Counted from the first letter of the stretch, positions 26,657 to 36,641 are shown. The stretch is 64,000 bases of DNA from Actinomycetota bacterium (GCA_005885515.1 VAWK01000016.1:55963-119962), one strand, 5' to 3'. Made by a program: numbers and translations. The notes: generated by a model not told the origin, from the sequence alone.

Positions 26657-27640
26657 GTGTTCGCTGCCAGGCGCGCGCTGATCACCGGCTTCACCGGACA
26701 GGACGGCTCGTTTCTCGCGGAGCTGCTGCTGGAGAAGGGATACCTCGTGTGCGGGCTCGTGCGGGGCGCGCCCGAGCGCGCGCTGGGCTGCGCCGAGCAC
26801 CTGCGCAGGAGCGTCGAGCTCGTGCACGGCGATCTGCTCGAGCCGGACACGCTACGGGCCGCGATCGAGAGCGTGCGGCCGGACGAGCTGTATCACCTGG
26901 CCGGCCCCACGTTCGTACCCCCTTCCTGGCAGCACCCGGGCGAGACGTTGGGGGCGATCACAGTGTCGGCGGCGGCGACCCTCGAGGCGGTGCGCGATCT
27001 CGATTCCGGCGTGCGCGTGTTCATGCCCGCCTCCGGGTCGATCTTCGGCGAGGCGCCAGAAAGCCCGCAGCGAGAGGACACTCCGTGCCGGCCGGCGACG
27101 CCATATGCGATCGCGAAGCTGGCCGCGCATCAGCTCGTGGGCGCCATGCGCGAGCGCTTCGGCTTGCACGCCAGCTCGGGCATCACGTTCAATCACGAGT
27201 CCGAGCGGCGGCCCGAGCAGTTCGTCACGCGCAAGGTCACGCGCGGCGCGGCCGCGATCGCGCTCGGCCTGCAGCGGGAGCTGAAGCTGGGTGCGCTGGA
27301 CGCGGTGCGCGACTGGTCGTTCGCGGGCGACATCGTGCGGGGCGCTTGGCTGATGCTGCAGCAGGAGCACGGCGACGACTACGTGCTCGCGAGCGGAGTG
27401 CCCCACACCGTGGCCGAACTGACGCGCACCGCGTTCGCGTGCGTGCAGCTGGACGCCGACCGCTACGTGCGGGTGGACGCAGCGCTGGTGCGCCCCACCG
27501 AGGCAACCCCGAGCGTGGGGGACGCAGGCAAGGCGCGCGAGCGTCTGGGATGGGAGCCAGAGGTGAGCTTCGAGGAGCTGATCGAGCGCATGGTCCGTGC
27601 GGACCTGCGCTCGCTAGAAGGCGTGGCGGCGGGATCGTAG
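26657..27640 (+). CDS. NAD-dependent sugar-nucleotide epimerase/dehydratase, GDP-mannose 4,6-dehydratase-like (diverged copy)
   Basis: 327-residue extended SDR starting at GTG 26657. ALITGFTGQDGSFLAELLLEKGY is the GMD-type N-terminus, with SGSIFGEAPES, the YxxxK pair in TPYAIAKLAAHQ, and the GMD-like block FNHESERRPEQFVTRKVTRGAAAIALG plus DWSFAGDIVRGAWLMLQ. It is closely patterned on the second GMD at 30835 but more diverged: the catalytic region reads MPASGSIFGE instead of [10 protein letters not shown]. It therefore may use a different nucleotide sugar. Part of an apparent operon with the preceding GT4 gene. Confidence 0.82.
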   Translation: MFAARRALITGFTGQDGSFLAELLLEKGYLVCGLVRGAPERALGCAEHLRRSVELVHGDLLEPDTLRAAIESVRPDELYHLAGPTFVPPSWQHPGETLGAITVSAAATLEAVRDLDSGVRVFMPASGSIFGEAPESPQREDTPCRPATPYAIAKLAAHQLVGAMRERFGLHASSGITFNHESERRPEQFVTRKVTRGAAAIALGLQRELKLGALDAVRDWSFAGDIVRGAWLMLQQEHGDDYVLASGVPHTVAELTRTAFACVQLDADRYVRVDAALVRPTEATPSVGDAGKARERLGWEPEVSFEELIERMVRADLRSLEGVAAGS

Positions 27641-27648
27641 GCGACCGT

Positions 27649-27688
27649 GCGCTTCCTAGGCCGATCGCGCGCTTCCGAGGCCGATCGC
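27649..27688. repeat. 20-bp tandem direct repeat
   Basis: GCGCTTCCTAGGCCGATCGC is followed immediately by the same 20 bases with one change (T to G at position 9). It lies in the 103-base gap between the epimerase gene and the nucleotide-sugar dehydrogenase gene, upstream of the latter's start. Confidence 0.75.
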
Positions 27689-27743
27689 CGCGCTACGCGC
27701 CGGCGTTGGCCCGTCCAAGGCAGCGCCTACACTTGGCTGCTGG

Positions 27744-28994
27744 ATGGCCACCGTGGGCATCATCGGAGCCGGCTACGTGGGGCTCCCGCTAGCCGTGGCG
27801 TTCGCCGAAGAGGGCTGCGAGGTGGTCGCCGTCGACGTGGACTCACGCAAGGTCGATGCGATCGTGGCCGGCGACTCCTACGTCGAGGACGTGCCTTCCG
27901 AGGCGCTGCGGCGGCTGTCCGTGCGAATCCACGCGACCACCCGCTACGCGCGGCTCGCGAAGGCGGACGCGGTGCTGATCTGCGTGCCGACGCCGCTGAG
28001 CCCCAACCGCGAGCCCGACCTGGGCCCGCTGATGGAAGCGACGCGCGCGCTCGCCGAGGTGCTCCAGGCGGATCAGCTGGTGGTACTCGAGTCCACGACC
28101 TACCCTGGCACCACGCGCGAGCGGGTCGCGCCGCTGCTCGAGGAGGCCGGCCTGGCGGCGGGCAGGGACTTTCACCTGGTGTTCTCGCCCGAGCGCGTCG
28201 ACCCGGGCCGCACCGACTTCACGCTGCGCAATACGCCCAAGGTGATCGGCGGGCTGACGCCGGCGTGCGCGGAGCGCGCCGAAGCTCTTTACAGCATGGT
28301 GTGCGACCGGATCGTTCAGGTGTCGAGCCCCGAGGCGGCCGAGCTGACGAAGCTGCTGGAGAACATCTTCCGCTCCGTCAACATCGCGCTCGTCAACGAG
28401 CTGGCGATGCTTACCGACCGCATGGGCATCGACGTATGGGAGGTCGTCGAGGCGGCGGCCACCAAGCCCTACGGGTTCATGCGCTTCGAGCCGGGCCCGG
28501 GCATGGGAGGCCACTGCCTGCCGGTTGACCCCTTCTATCTGAGCTGGCGCGCGCGCGAGTTCGACATCGCCACCGAGTTCATCGAGCTGGCCGGCAAGGT
28601 CAACCAGCAGATGCCCTACCACTGCGTCGCCAAGGTACAGCGTGCGCTCAACCAGGTCGGCCTGTCGGTCAAGGGCGCGCGCGTGGCGGTGCTCGGCGTC
28701 GGCTACAAGCCAGGGGTCAGTGACCTGCGCGAGTCGCCGGCGCTGAAGATCATGACGCTGCTGGGAGAGCTCGGGGCGCAGCTCCGCTACCACGATCCGC
28801 ACGTCCCGGAGCTCGCTGACTTCGGGCTCAGCAGCGAGCCGCTGGAGGAGCTCGTGACGGACTCAGACCTCGTCCTGATCGTGACCGCGCATCCTGGCGT
28901 GGACTACGACCTGGTTGCCAAGCGCGCGCGGCTGCTCCTGGATCTGCGCGGCGTGACCCGCTCGATCGCCGCTGCCAACGTGGTGCGCCTCTGA
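27744..28994 (+). CDS. Nucleotide-sugar dehydrogenase, UDP-N-acetylglucosamine 6-dehydrogenase-like (WbpA family)
   Basis: 416 residues. Oxidises C6 of a UDP-sugar to the uronic acid with two NAD+. GIIGAGYVGLPLAVAFAE is the NAD site; VLICVPTPLSPNREPDL, LESTTYPGTT, FSPERVDPG and KLLENIFRSVNIALVNELA follow; the catalytic cysteine is in GPGMGGHCLPVDPFYLSW near residue 258. The PTPL and GGHCLPVDP wording matches WbpA/WbpO-type UDP-GlcNAc or UDP-GalNAc dehydrogenases more than UDP-glucose dehydrogenase. Just downstream is a hexapeptide acyltransferase and convergently a WbpE-like aminotransferase, a partial Wbp diacetylated-uronate pathway. Confidence 0.88.
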   Translation: MATVGIIGAGYVGLPLAVAFAEEGCEVVAVDVDSRKVDAIVAGDSYVEDVPSEALRRLSVRIHATTRYARLAKADAVLICVPTPLSPNREPDLGPLMEATRALAEVLQADQLVVLESTTYPGTTRERVAPLLEEAGLAAGRDFHLVFSPERVDPGRTDFTLRNTPKVIGGLTPACAERAEALYSMVCDRIVQVSSPEAAELTKLLENIFRSVNIALVNELAMLTDRMGIDVWEVVEAAATKPYGFMRFEPGPGMGGHCLPVDPFYLSWRAREFDIATEFIELAGKVNQQMPYHCVAKVQRALNQVGLSVKGARVAVLGVGYKPGVSDLRESPALKIMTLLGELGAQLRYHDPHVPELADFGLSSEPLEELVTDSDLVLIVTAHPGVDYDLVAKRARLLLDLRGVTRSIAAANVVRL

Positions 28995-29014
28995 GTGCCG
29001 CGCGCTCGCACGGT

Positions 29015-29737
29015 GTGAGCGACGCTCGCGACCTGTGCCCCGACGCGCGCGCGCCCGGGCTGCTGGTCGGCGAGAACGTGCACATCGGCGCGGGCGTGTC
29101 GTTCGGCGCCTACGTGGTCATCCACGCAGGCACCCGGATCGGCGCCGCGTGTGCGATCGAAGACCACGTCGTGCTAGGCAAGCGGCCGCGGCTCGCCGAC
29201 GGGTCCTCGGCGACGGGCGAGGTCTCCCAGCTCGAGCTCTGCGACCGCGTGACCGTGTGCGCGGGGGCGATCGTGCTGGCTGGGGCGCGCCTCGGCGAGG
29301 GCACGATCGTCGGAGACCAGGCGTTCGTGCGCGAGCGCTCCTCGGTTGGCGCCGGGTCGCTCATCGGCCGCGCAAGCGTGGTCGACAACGACGTCTCCAT
29401 CGGCGCGCGCGCGCGCGTGCAGAGCGGCGTGTACATGACCGCGTTCACGCTGGTCGAGGACGACGTGTTCGTCGGGCCCGGGGTGGTGATGACGAACGAT
29501 CACACGATGGCGCGGCATCCCCGGCAGGCCGAGCTGCGCGGCCCAACGCTGCGACGTGCCTGCCGCGTCGGCGGCGGTGCCGTGCTGGCTCCCGGCGTGG
29601 AGGTCGGCGAGGAGGCGTTCGTGGCGGCAGGAGCGCTCGTGATTTCAGACGTGCCCGCGCGAGCCGTGGTGATGGGTGTCCCCGCGCGCGTCGTGCGCGA
29701 GGTGGCCGACGAGGACCTGCTCGAGCGCTGGCGCTGA
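29015..29737 (+). CDS. Left-handed beta-helix N-acyltransferase (WbpD-like)
   Basis: 240 residues from GTG 29015. Repeated hexapeptides ([LIV]-G-x4), such as IGAGVSFGAYVVIHAGTRIGAA, run through nearly the whole length. DNDVSIGARARVQSG and GPGVVMTNDHTMARHP contain the asparagine/histidine region typical of sugar N-acetyltransferases. The C-terminus, AGALVISDVPARAVVMGVPARVVREV, is a standard end for this fold. It probably acetylates the amino group introduced by the adjacent aminotransferase. It follows the dehydrogenase by 20 bases in the same operon. Confidence 0.86.
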   Translation: MSDARDLCPDARAPGLLVGENVHIGAGVSFGAYVVIHAGTRIGAACAIEDHVVLGKRPRLADGSSATGEVSQLELCDRVTVCAGAIVLAGARLGEGTIVGDQAFVRERSSVGAGSLIGRASVVDNDVSIGARARVQSGVYMTAFTLVEDDVFVGPGVVMTNDHTMARHPRQAELRGPTLRRACRVGGGAVLAPGVEVGEEAFVAAGALVISDVPARAVVMGVPARVVREVADEDLLERWR

Positions 29738-29750
29738 GGCTCGCGGTGCC

Positions 29751-30830
29751 TCACGCGGGGCGCGCGGCGGCGACGACCTCCTCGGCTTGCGCCGTGGTCA
29801 GCAGCGGGCTCATGGGGATCGCGAGGTGGGCTCGCGCCGCCTGCTCGGTAGCAGGCAGCTCCACGCCCTCGCCCCACTCGCGCATCGGCGGCTGGCGATG
29901 GACCGGCGTGCGGTAGTAGGGCTTGCAGCCGACGCCGGCCGCCTGCAAGGCGGCCTGCAGAGCGTCCACGTGCCGGTGCGCGATCGCGTAGACGTGCCAC
30001 GCGGGCGCCACGCCGCGCTCGGCCAGCGGCAGCTGGGCGAGCTCGGCCAGTCCGGCCTCGCGGTAGAGGCGCTCCGCCTCGCGGCGGCCCCGCGCCCACG
30101 CATCCAGGTGAGGAAGCTGCACCCGCAGGACGGCCGCCTGCAGCTCGTCCAGCCTCGAGTTGTAGCCGAGCGCCTCGTAGCCGACCTTGTCGCGCGAGCC
30201 GTGGAAGCGCAGGATCCGGGCCCGTTGGGCCAGCTCGGGGTCGGACGTCACGATCGCGCCGCCGTCGCCGAAGCAGGCCAGGTTCTTGGAGGGGTAGAAC
30301 GAGAACGTGCCCGCGGCGCCCAGCGCGCCGGGTCGTCCGGCCGGGGAGTCCGAGCCGGCGGCCTGCGCGGCGTCCTCCAGGACGGGCACCCCGAGCGCCG
30401 CGATCTCGGGCACCGGAGCCACGTTCCCGAACAGGTGAACGGCGATCACGGCCTTCGTGCGGGGGGTCAGGGCGGCGCGCACCGTCTCGGCGGTCACGCA
30501 GTAGGTGCGGGCGTCGATGTCGCAGAACACCGGCCTGGCACCGGTCGGGGCGATCGCCTCGACCGAGGCGTAGAACGTGAACGAGGGGACGACCACGTCA
30601 TCGCCCGGACCCACACCCATCGCCCGCAGCGCGATCGTGATCGCATCGGTCCCGTTGGCCACGCCCACGGCGTGATCCACGCCGCAGTAGGCGGCCAGCT
30701 CGCGCTCGAATGCGCTGACCTCGGGTCCCAGGATGTAGCGCTCGCTGTCGAGCACGCGCGCGACCGCCTCGCGCAGCTGCTCGCGCAGCGGCCGCAGCGG
30801 CGAGGAGTTGTCGAACAGAGGGACCGCCAT
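29751..30830 (-). CDS. DegT/DnrJ/EryC1/StrS-family sugar aminotransferase (WbpE-like)
   Basis: 359 residues, the same length as Pseudomonas WbpE. PLP-dependent transfer of an amino group from glutamate to a keto-sugar nucleotide. Landmarks: SERYILGPEVSAFERELAAY, GVANGTDAITIALRA, DVVVPSFTFYAS, PVLEDAAQAAG, and the PLP-lysine in FSFYPSKNLACFGDGGA near residue 180, then GYNSRLDELQAAVL. The wording resembles 3-amino sugar enzymes (WbpE/QdtB) more than perosamine synthases, although it sits four bases after a GDP-mannose dehydratase gene, which would favour GDP-perosamine. Substrate therefore undecided. Confidence 0.88.
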   Translation of the reverse strand: MAVPLFDNSSPLRPLREQLREAVARVLDSERYILGPEVSAFERELAAYCGVDHAVGVANGTDAITIALRAMGVGPGDDVVVPSFTFYASVEAIAPTGARPVFCDIDARTYCVTAETVRAALTPRTKAVIAVHLFGNVAPVPEIAALGVPVLEDAAQAAGSDSPAGRPGALGAAGTFSFYPSKNLACFGDGGAIVTSDPELAQRARILRFHGSRDKVGYEALGYNSRLDELQAAVLRVQLPHLDAWARGRREAERLYREAGLAELAQLPLAERGVAPAWHVYAIAHRHVDALQAALQAAGVGCKPYYRTPVHRQPPMREWGEGVELPATEQAARAHLAIPMSPLLTTAQAEEVVAAARPA

Positions 30831-30834
30831 GCGC

Positions 30835-31821
<987 letters not shown>

Positions 31822-31861
31822 CTATACAGCGCCGGCGATGCGCCCGTCGACACCCGGACGC

Positions 31862-32890
31862 TCACGCCTGCCGTGCGTGCTCGGTGCGACGGCGGCGCGG
31901 CCTGGTCGCTCGCTTGGGCCGCACGCTCTCCAGCAGCGCGTTGCGCTCGCGCAGCCACCTGACGGTCGCGGCGATCCCCTCCTCGGGCTCGATGCGCGCC
32001 TGCCAGCCGAGCATGCTGCGCGCCTTCTCGACCGACGGCCAGCGGCGCTGCACGTCGACCGGGAAGCTAGGCAGGTGCTCGAGCTCGAACGCCGCGGGAT
32101 CCTGACCGCAGGCCTCCCAGACGATGCGCGCGATCTCCGCCACGCTGAGCTCGCGCGAGGCCGAGATGTTGAAATCCTCGTTCAGCCCCGACGGTGAGCG
32201 CATCGCGGCGACGATCCCGGCGGCGACGTCTTCCACGTGGGTGAGGGTTCGCGTCTGCTCGCCCGAGCCGAAGATCTGCAGCGGGCGCTGGCCGGCGAGC
32301 GCCTTGCCGATGAGGTCGGGCACCGCGTGGGCGAGCCCGGGCTCGCGATCGGGAAGCTCCCCCGGACCGTAGGCGTTGAACGGGCGGCAGATCGTGTAGG
32401 GCAGGCCGTGCTCGGCATGCGCGGCGCGGCAGTACACCTCGCCGGTCAGCTTGGAGAAGCCGTAGGCCGACAGCGGCACCGGGCACTGCGGCAGGTACTC
32501 CTCCGGCGTCGGGAACAGCTCCGCCCGCTCGAACACCATCGATGAGGACACGTATACGTAGCGCTCCACCTCGCACTCCAGCGCCGCGCGCACGACCGCG
32601 TTGTAGAGCGCGTTGTTCACCTCCGTGAGTGTGTGCGGAAGGCGATGGAAGTTGGCGATCCCTCCGACCACCGCGGCCAGGTGGATCACGTGCGTGCAGC
32701 CCTTCGCCGCCTCCAGCGCCTCCGCGGGCACGCGCAGATCGCCGGTGTGCACCGCGCAGCCTTCGCGCATCCAGTGCGGCGCCGGACGCTGGTCTGAGAC
32801 GCGCACCTCGAACTCGGGGTCGGAAAGCAGCCGCCTGACCACGGCGGCGCCGATCATGCCGACGCCACCCGTGACCAGCACCCGGCTCAT
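31862..32890 (-). CDS. NAD-dependent epimerase/dehydratase (GDP-mannose 3,5-epimerase-like SDR)
   Basis: 342 residues from ATG 32890. NAD site LVTGGVGMIGAAVVRRLL, then AAVVGGIANFHRLPHTLTEVN, VYVSSSMVFERAELFPTPEE, the YxxxK pair in SAYGFSKLTGEVYCRA and NAYGPGELPDREPG. The GGIANFH and SSMVFE segments are reminiscent of GDP-mannose 3,5-epimerases and GDP-fucose synthases, but the substrate is not certain. A basic Arg-rich tail ends the protein. Its start overlaps the stop of the upstream dehydrogenase (ATGA), giving a coupled pair. Confidence 0.84.
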   Translation of the reverse strand: MSRVLVTGGVGMIGAAVVRRLLSDPEFEVRVSDQRPAPHWMREGCAVHTGDLRVPAEALEAAKGCTHVIHLAAVVGGIANFHRLPHTLTEVNNALYNAVVRAALECEVERYVYVSSSMVFERAELFPTPEEYLPQCPVPLSAYGFSKLTGEVYCRAAHAEHGLPYTICRPFNAYGPGELPDREPGLAHAVPDLIGKALAGQRPLQIFGSGEQTRTLTHVEDVAAGIVAAMRSPSGLNEDFNISASRELSVAEIARIVWEACGQDPAAFELEHLPSFPVDVQRRWPSVEKARSMLGWQARIEPEEGIAATVRWLRERNALLESVRPKRATRPRRRRTEHARQA

Positions 32891-34161
32891 CGGCTTGCGA
32901 GCAGCGCGGCGATCTCCGAGCTGTAGGCGAACACCTGCGCCGCGCCCCAGCAGTTCCAGGGATCGATCACGAGGCAGTCGCTGCATGCGCGCTCGGTGAT
33001 CGCCGCGAGCGTGCCGGCGTCGCGGAACTCCGAATGGTTCGTGGCCACAACGACCGCGGCGGCGCCGTCCAGCGCGTCCTGCAGGGAGGCCGTGGGTGTG
33101 GGCACGCGGGGGTCGTGCACGGCGACGTCTGCGAGCTCGCGCTCGAGCAGCCGGATCAGCTTGTGGGACAGCGAGTCGCGCTCGTCGTCGGTGTCGGCCT
33201 TGAAGGCGAGCCCCAGCACGGCGACCTTCCGGCCGGCTAGCGCACCGAGGCGCCGCTTGAGCCCTTCGAGCAGGAACAGCGGCACCGACTCGTTCACGCG
33301 CGAGACCGCGAGCAGCATGCCGGGAGCGGCGGAGCGCTCCTCGGAGAAGGCGAAGTCCTTGCGCAGGCAGCTTCCCGCCGTCAGGCCGGGCTGGGCGATG
33401 CCTCCGCGCGGGTAGTCGCGGTTGATCAGATCGATGACCTCGAACACGTTGGCGGAGTGGCGCTCGCAGTCCATCATCAGCAGGTTGGGCAAGGCGAAGT
33501 TGGTGTAGCGCAAGATGTTCGTCCAGATCTTCGCCAGCTCCGCCTGAACGGGCGAGGTCTGCACGATCGGCGCCGCGAAGCTCGAGAACAGCTCCGCCAC
33601 CACGTCCCCCGAGCGACCCCCGACGCCACCGACGATGCACGGCAGCGTGTCGATCTCCTCGAGAAAGCGCCCGGCCGCGATGCGCTCGGGCGCGTGCGCC
33701 ACGAACATGTCCTCGCCGACCCGAAAGCCACGGTGCTTGGCGACGTAGCCGGCGACGAACTCGGTTGTCCCCGGCGCGACGGTCGAGCGCAGGATCAGCG
33801 ACTGACCGACCGCGAGCACCCCGAGGAGGTCGTCCAGAGCCGATCGGATGTCACGCATGTCGATCTCGATATGCGAGAACGACGGGGTGCCGAGCGTGAT
33901 CACGATGTGGCGCGCCCGCGCCGCGTCCGGGACACGCTCGGACAGCGACAGGCGTCCACTCGCGCCCGCGCGCTCGAGCAGCGCCTGGGCGCCGGTCTCA
34001 GCGAACGGCATGCGCGCTTCGCGCACCGCCTGCAGGCGCGCGGGGTCCTTGTCGATGCCGATCACCCTGAGCCCGCGGTCGGCGAACGACAGCGCCAGCG
34101 GCAGCCCGACCCTGCCGAGGCCTACGATCGACACATCGGCGGTGGTCTGGGAGGCGTTCAT
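32887..34161 (-). CDS. Nucleotide-sugar dehydrogenase, WecC-like (UDP-N-acetylmannosamine dehydrogenase type)
   Basis: 424 residues from ATG 34161. NAD site VSIVGLGRVGLPLALSFADRG; VITLGTPSFSHIEIDMRDI; LRSTVAPGTTEFVAGYV; FVAHAPERIAAGRFLEEIDTLPCIVGG; the catalytic cysteine in PGLTAGSCLRKDFAF near residue 262; and VLGLAFKADTDDERDSLSHKL. APERI and GSCLRKD follow the WecC/VipA subfamily and differ from the WbpA-like enzyme at 27744. A WecG/TagA-type transferase is the next gene upstream, 13 bases away, which fits UDP-ManNAc uronate made and used together. WecB (2-epimerase) is not in the window. Confidence 0.87.
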   Translation of the reverse strand: MNASQTTADVSIVGLGRVGLPLALSFADRGLRVIGIDKDPARLQAVREARMPFAETGAQALLERAGASGRLSLSERVPDAARARHIVITLGTPSFSHIEIDMRDIRSALDDLLGVLAVGQSLILRSTVAPGTTEFVAGYVAKHRGFRVGEDMFVAHAPERIAAGRFLEEIDTLPCIVGGVGGRSGDVVAELFSSFAAPIVQTSPVQAELAKIWTNILRYTNFALPNLLMMDCERHSANVFEVIDLINRDYPRGGIAQPGLTAGSCLRKDFAFSEERSAAPGMLLAVSRVNESVPLFLLEGLKRRLGALAGRKVAVLGLAFKADTDDERDSLSHKLIRLLERELADVAVHDPRVPTPTASLQDALDGAAAVVVATNHSEFRDAGTLAAITERACSDCLVIDPWNCWGAAQVFAYSSEIAALLASR

Positions 34162-34174
34162 CCCCGCCAAGAGA

Positions 34175-34993
34175 TTAGCGGCGACGGTCGCGCAGGTGGC
34201 GCAGGTACTGTCGCACGAAGCCGACGATGAAGCGGGGGTTATAGCGCGCATAGCGGGGCCACAGGCGGCGCGGCTCGCGCGCCAGGCGGTAGCTCCACTC
34301 AAGGCCCGCGCGCTGCATCCAGGGCGGCGCCTGTGGCACCAGGCCGGCGTGGAAATCGAACGCGGCGCCGACGCCGACCAGCAAGGGGGCCGACAGGTGA
34401 GGGCGCATGCGCAGCATCCACTTCTCCTGCTTGGGCTGCCCGGTTCCGACCCACACGACCTGCGCGCCCGACGAGTTGATCTCGGCGGCCACCGCCCGCT
34501 CCTCCTCGAGGCTGAGCTCGCGGAATGGCGGTGAGTGGGCGCCGGCGATCTGCAGGCCCGGGAAGCGCGCCAGCAGGCGCCGTTCCAGCAGCCCCAGGGC
34601 GTCCGGCGTGCGCCCCCCGTACAGGAACACCGGCCTGCCGGTCGCGGCGGCGCGCCCGCAAGCGAGCGCCATGAGCTGGGGGCCGTACACGCGCGTGGCC
34701 GAGGAGTGCCCGAGCGCGCGCAGCGCCCACACCAGCGGCTGGCCGTCGGGCACCGCGAGAGTTGCCCCCAGCACCGCCGCGCGCGCGGCCGCATCCTCCT
34801 GTGCGGACATGACCAGGTTGACCGCCGCGGCCGTCACGTACGCGCGCGCGCCAGCGACGATCGTGCCGTCCATCCAGTTGAGCACCTGATCGTAGTCGGA
34901 CACCGCCAGGGGTATTCCGAGCACCTCGGCGGTCGGCGGGACGGCTGGAAGCTGCGGTGGCGGCGGCGCGGCGATCTGCGTGAAGATAACCAC
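34175..34993 (-). CDS. WecG/TagA/CpsF-family glycosyltransferase
   Basis: 272 residues from GTG 34993. GT26 fold: EVLGIPLAVSDYDQVLNWM, VTAAAVNLVMSAQED, LAVPDGQPLVWALRALG, FLYGGRTPDALGLLERRL, and the nucleotide-binding block QVVWVGTGQPKQEKWMLRM with VGVGAAFDFHAGLVPQAPPWMQRAGLEWSYRL. This family adds ManNAc or ManNAc uronate to undecaprenyl-linked GlcNAc on the cytoplasmic face. The C-terminal aromatic and arginine residues mediate membrane contact. The adjacent WecC-like gene suggests ManNAcA as donor. Confidence 0.92.
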   Translation of the reverse strand: MVIFTQIAAPPPPQLPAVPPTAEVLGIPLAVSDYDQVLNWMDGTIVAGARAYVTAAAVNLVMSAQEDAAARAAVLGATLAVPDGQPLVWALRALGHSSATRVYGPQLMALACGRAAATGRPVFLYGGRTPDALGLLERRLLARFPGLQIAGAHSPPFRELSLEEERAVAAEINSSGAQVVWVGTGQPKQEKWMLRMRPHLSAPLLVGVGAAFDFHAGLVPQAPPWMQRAGLEWSYRLAREPRRLWPRYARYNPRFIVGFVRQYLRHLRDRRR

Positions 34994-35105
34994 CGCCAGG
35001 CGTCGCGACGAGGGACGCTCTCGCGCCAGGACGCGCAGACAACCCGCAATTTGCGCACGCGCTCGCCTGGCAGGTTCCGACCGGTATCCATAATCCGGCG
35101 CGTCG

Positions 35106-36641
35106 ATGAGCCCTGCCAGCCTGCGACGCTACCGCGCTGAGCGTCTGCTGCGCGAGGAGTTTCGCGCTCTGCGCGCCTGCGTGCTCGCCAGCGCGCGCGG
35201 GAGCCTGCGCGCGTGCGGGGCCGAGCTCGACGAGAGCGATCTGGAGGCCTGCTACGCCCAAGCGTGGCAGGGCCTGTACGCGGCCACGCTTGGCGGCCAG
35301 CGGATCGTCAACCCTGCCGGCTGGCTCGCCACGGTCACGTTTCGCCGCGCGATCGACGAGTACCGCTCACGCGCACGCACCGGTCTGCGCGATCGCACGT
35401 CGCAGCTCGCGCCAGACGCGCGCGAGGGCGCCGTAGGCGCCGGCGACGCTGCCGGCAGTGGGCCGCAGTGCGACATCGCATCGCAGCTTGACCAGCGCAG
35501 GAAGCTGCGCGACCTGTTCGAGGCACTGCGCCTGCAGCTCAGCGTTCGCGAGCAGCAAGCCGCGACCCTCTGCTACCTGCAGGGGCTCTCGCGCTCGCAG
35601 GCGGCGCGAACCATGGGCGTGAGCGAGGCGCGCATGCGCAAGCTCATGGAGGGGACGGGGTCGGGCCGCCCCGGCGTCGCAGCGAAGGTAACGGCGCTGC
35701 TGGACACGATCGGCGAGGGCGAGTGGTGCGCCGCGCAGGGCTCGCTCATGCGGGGCCTCGCGTACGGCATTCTCGACCCCGCCGGCGAGCGTCATCGGTT
35801 GGCGCTGATTCACACCAGCGCGTGCCCTGCGTGTCGCGCCTACGTCGCTTCACTGCGGGGGCTGGCGGCGCTCCTGCCGCCGGCGCCATCGCTGCTTCCG
35901 CTGCTGCTCGCCGGCGGCGCGGGCGCGAAGGCGACCGGACTTGGCGCCGGACTCGCCCGAGGAGCGGCCTGGGGACCCGGCATGGAAGCCGCGAGCGGCG
36001 GGGGCGCCACGAGCGCGGCCCCGCACGGCACCGGTGCGGGTGGAGCGCTGTTCGGCCCCGGCGCGATGAGTCCCGCTGCCGCGGGCGCGGGCGCCGCGGG
36101 CGCGGGCGCCGCGGGTGGAGGCTGGTTGCTTGCGGGCGGCGGCGTGAGCGCCAAGCTCGCGGCCGGCTGTCTGCTCGCGCTCGGCGTGGGTGCGGGCTGC
36201 GCGGTGCTCGGCACGAGCCACGGAGCGGCGTGGAGCTCCTCGCGCGCGCATGCGCGAGCGCGCGCCGAGAGAGCCTCACGTGGCTCGGCCTCAGCCGCCG
36301 CGCCCGCAGCTGAGCTCAGGCGCCGTGCCAGCCCGGCTCCGGGCGCGGCCGGGTCCGCGCCGGCAATCACGACGCCCGTGCGCTCGCCGGCCGCGAGCAG
36401 CCGCGCAAGCCGCGAGTTCGGGCCGGAGCAGGTCGGGGCACCATCTGGCGGCCGACCGGCCCGACCGTCACACTCGCCGGCGGCGCCCACGGCGGTCGCG
36501 GCCAGCAGTGCCAGCGGGAGCGCCGAGTTCGCCCCCGGAGCGTCGCCCTCGACGTCGGCCGCCGCGGCGGCGCGAGGGAGCACGGTGACGCGGTCATCGG
36601 GCGCCAGCTCGGCGGCGCAGCGCGAGTTCTCGCCCGGCTAG
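35106..36641 (+). CDS. Sigma factor fused to an anti-sigma zinc-finger and membrane-anchored tail
   Basis: 511 residues. Residues about 15-95 match sigma region 2 (ESDLEACYAQAWQGLYAATL, NPAGWLATVTFRRAIDEYRSRAR). Residues 135-185 match region 4, a helix-turn-helix (REQQAATLCYLQGLSRSQAARTMGVSEARMRKL). At 236-243, H-x3-C-x2-C (HTSACPAC) is the zinc-binding anti-sigma signature. A Gly/Ala-rich linker leads to one transmembrane helix (residues about 350-372, LAAGCLLALGVGAGCAVLG) and a Ser/Ala/Pro-rich outer tail holding three short EF-x-PE/PG motifs (EFGPE, EFAPG, EFSPG). A sigma and its own anti-sigma in one membrane protein would need proteolysis or a conformational switch to act. Confidence 0.8.
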   Translation: MSPASLRRYRAERLLREEFRALRACVLASARGSLRACGAELDESDLEACYAQAWQGLYAATLGGQRIVNPAGWLATVTFRRAIDEYRSRARTGLRDRTSQLAPDAREGAVGAGDAAGSGPQCDIASQLDQRRKLRDLFEALRLQLSVREQQAATLCYLQGLSRSQAARTMGVSEARMRKLMEGTGSGRPGVAAKVTALLDTIGEGEWCAAQGSLMRGLAYGILDPAGERHRLALIHTSACPACRAYVASLRGLAALLPPAPSLLPLLLAGGAGAKATGLGAGLARGAAWGPGMEAASGGGATSAAPHGTGAGGALFGPGAMSPAAAGAGAAGAGAAGGGWLLAGGGVSAKLAAGCLLALGVGAGCAVLGTSHGAAWSSSRAHARARAERASRGSASAAAPAAELRRRASPAPGAAGSAPAITTPVRSPAASSRASREFGPEQVGAPSGGRPARPSHSPAAPTAVAASSASGSAEFAPGASPSTSAAAAARGSTVTRSSGASSAAQREFSPG

